From contig NZ_BSVC01000003.1 in NCBI RefSeq assembly GCF_030269905.1, positions 491,356 through 555,355 on the forward strand: a DNA stretch of 64,000 nucleotides. The letters run 5' to 3'. The notes beneath the pieces were generated by a model. It made no database searches, had not been told where the DNA came from, and was given only the letters and a program-made list of their open reading frames with translations. Positions within the stretch are counted from its first letter, which is position 1, and each line of letters starts with the position of its first letter. Positions 63,127-64,000 of the stretch are shown here, piece by piece. The stretch is from Pelosinus sp. IPA-1 (GTDB lineage: Bacteria > Bacillota > Negativicutes > DSM-13327). The position numbers and the translations under genes are program-made.

Positions 63127-63159
63127 CAAAGGAAAGACAATACGAAATAAAGAATAGAG

Positions 63160-63292
63160 ATAAAGAAGACTTGATTCAGATGGAGTTTTAACTCCTCTGA
63201 ATTTTGGCCCTTCTTATCTAGAGGCTTAGCCGCTCTTAACTCCCACTTATCGAAAAGGGGGAGTCTTAGAGCGGTTTAGTCATCAGATAAAA
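63160..63292 (+). repeat. Repeat A, copy 4 (divergent)
   Basis: Same element with several changes: the first hairpin right arm has lost bases (AACTCCTCTGAAT), TTATCT replaces TTATCC and the partner is AGATAA instead of GGATAA, which keeps the pair. It lies 33 nt after panD and before yhcH. Confidence 0.85.
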
Positions 63293-63340
63293 TACCTTAA
63301 AAAGGTAGGAACTTGGAGGATAAATAAGGGGGACAAAAAA

Positions 63341-63820
63341 TTGATTTACGGACAACTAAAAAATTTGGAACTAGAGAAATCTGCATTTTCACCTGTGCTG
63401 CAAAAAGCGCTGATGTATTTAAAAAATACAGATTTAGCAAAGTTAACAATTGGACGACATGATATCGAAGGAGACTCTATATTTGCTTTAGTTTCTGAAT
63501 ATCAAACCGAACCTAAACAAGATAGACGCCCGGAGGCTCACCAAAAATATATTGATATTCAATACTTGGCTTCAGGTGAAGAGATAATAGGCTGCAGCTT
63601 ATTGTCAGATCAGTGTATCGTGCTTCAGGACGAACTGAAGGAAAAAGATCTTATTTTTTATAAAGAGATTATGGAAGAAACCGATATGGTATTAGAGCCA
63701 GGAACCTATGCCGTACTTTTTCCGAATGATGTACATCGTCCTTGTTGTATGAGAAGGACCGCACAAACAGTAAAAAAGGTAGTCATTAAAATTGCAATTT
63801 CTCAATTATCCGATAACTAA
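63341..63820 (+). CDS. YhcH/YjgK/YiaL-family (DUF386) protein
   Basis: A 159-aa cupin-like protein. HDIEGDSIFALVSEYQTE, AHQKYIDIQYLASGEE and the metal histidine in FPNDVHRPC are visible. Members bind a metal and probably act on sugars or sialic acid derivatives. The start is TTG 63341 after GGGGG. Its last codons and stop lie inside repeat A copy 5, so the C-terminus is partly repeat-encoded. Flanked by inverted repeat A copies 4 and 5. Confidence 0.78.
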   Translation: MIYGQLKNLELEKSAFSPVLQKALMYLKNTDLAKLTIGRHDIEGDSIFALVSEYQTEPKQDRRPEAHQKYIDIQYLASGEEIIGCSLLSDQCIVLQDELKEKDLIFYKEIMEETDMVLEPGTYAVLFPNDVHRPCCMRRTAQTVKKVVIKIAISQLSDN

Positions 63821-63932
63821 ACCGCTCTAAGACCCCCATCTTCAAGTGGGAGTTAAGATCGGCTAAGTCCCTGGATAAGAAGGGCTAAGATTCAGATGGA
63901 GTTAAAACTCCATCTGAATCAAGTCTTCTTTA
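63806..63932 (-). repeat. Repeat A, copy 5 (inverted)
   Basis: A complete copy in opposite orientation to the other four. The TTATCCGATAAC end overlaps the C-terminal codons and stop of the yhcH gene. The second helix loop is shortened (CTTGAAGA). Confidence 0.9.
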
Positions 63933-63940
63933 TAAAAGAA

Positions 63941-63987
63941 GAGAACTCCACAACAGAATGGTAGCTGCTTGTGGAGTTCTTTTTTTA
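63941..63987. terminator. Terminator next to repeat B copy 3
   Basis: GAACTCCACAA pairs with TTGTGGAGTTC, then a T run on the plus strand. On the minus strand it directly follows a repeat B copy, as with the other two. Confidence 0.8.
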
Positions 63988-64000
63988 CGGAATCAGAAAG
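63982..64000 (-). repeat. Repeat B, copy 3 (cut by window end)
   Basis: TTTTTACGGAATCAGAAAG is identical to the first bases of copy 2 (plus strand). Only this edge lies in the window. Confidence 0.6.

Noticed and set aside
13292-63932. Repeat A copies as a CRISPR array
   Set aside because: Copies are kilobases apart, 130 bp long and in both orientations; no spacers and no cas genes.

Overview
The window looks like chromosome from an anaerobic, low-GC Firmicute (Bacillota). It has strong AGGAGG-type ribosome sites with several TTG/GTG starts, TTGACA/TATAAT promoters, many rho-independent terminators and Firmicute riboswitch classes (M-box, FMN). It carries two oxygen-sensitive glycyl-radical enzymes with their activases, a citrate lyase, several Fe-S proteins, and peroxide defence. 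The gene content and style fit Negativicutes, probably Sporomusaceae (Pelosinus/Sporomusa-like). That placement is my inference, not a search result. No rRNA, tRNA, intact insertion sequence, prophage or CRISPR array was seen.

Layout. 1-3.3 kb: a minus-strand peroxide operon (gpx, ohrR, rubrerythrin-like) divergent from a c-di-GMP pair (GGDEF enzyme with a Fur box at its promoter, and an HD-GYP enzyme). 3.4-5 kb: a small ADP-ribosyltransferase-like gene behind a riboswitch-like leader, wreckage of an HlyD/ABC exporter, repeat B, and a 68-aa orphan. 5-7.4 kb: an EamA exporter and an orphan PAS kinase. 7.4-13.3 kb: an XRE-cupin regulator behind twin operators, a glycyl-radical activase and a hydroxyproline-dehydratase-like enzyme (hypD), then aldA. 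13.3-19.2 kb: LysR, a NusG-II protein, and a MocR regulator divergent from azlCD plus an aminotransferase. 19.4-24 kb: a chemoreceptor, a secreted GDPD and a second EamA exporter. 24.2-27.5 kb: two consecutive Mg-sensing M-boxes, a 34-aa leader ORF, a soluble MgtE-type sensor and an Nramp-like transporter whose metal-site motifs suggest Mg2+. 27.6-32.9 kb: nitroreductases, a HAD phosphatase, mutY, EAL-HDOD, msrA. 33-38.2 kb: citDEF with a CitA/CitB-type two-component system. 38.4-45 kb: a winged-helix Fe-S protein, a membrane protein, hrpB and a DASS dicarboxylate/citrate carrier. 45-50.3 kb: nitroreductase/HxlR pair, isochorismatase-like hydrolase, hemolysin III, PAS-GGDEF, QueG-like protein. 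50.5-53.8 kb: pflB-pflA. 54-59.6 kb: a second orphan PAS kinase, canonical mntH, FMN riboswitch-ribU, YitT, DUF4870. 59.8-63.1 kb: the pantothenate operon panG-panB-panC-panD. The last gene is a yhcH homologue flanked by inverted copies of repeat A.

How it fits together. The window covers mixed-acid/fermentative metabolism (pyruvate formate-lyase, citrate lyase, aldehyde oxidation), cofactor supply (pantothenate, riboflavin, queuosine-type chemistry), metal homeostasis (Mg2+, Mn2+/Fe2+, two Fur-type boxes) and stress defence. Three dispersed intergenic repeat families stand out. Repeat A has five copies of about 130 bp with two hairpins and a compensatory change. Repeat B has two complete copies and one cut by the window end, each abutting a terminator. 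Repeat C has five variable long hairpins. The most promising regulatory findings are the tandem M-box/sensor/Nramp-like unit, the SD-sequestering leader at 3.42-3.55 kb, and a motif shared by the citD and DASS-carrier promoters.
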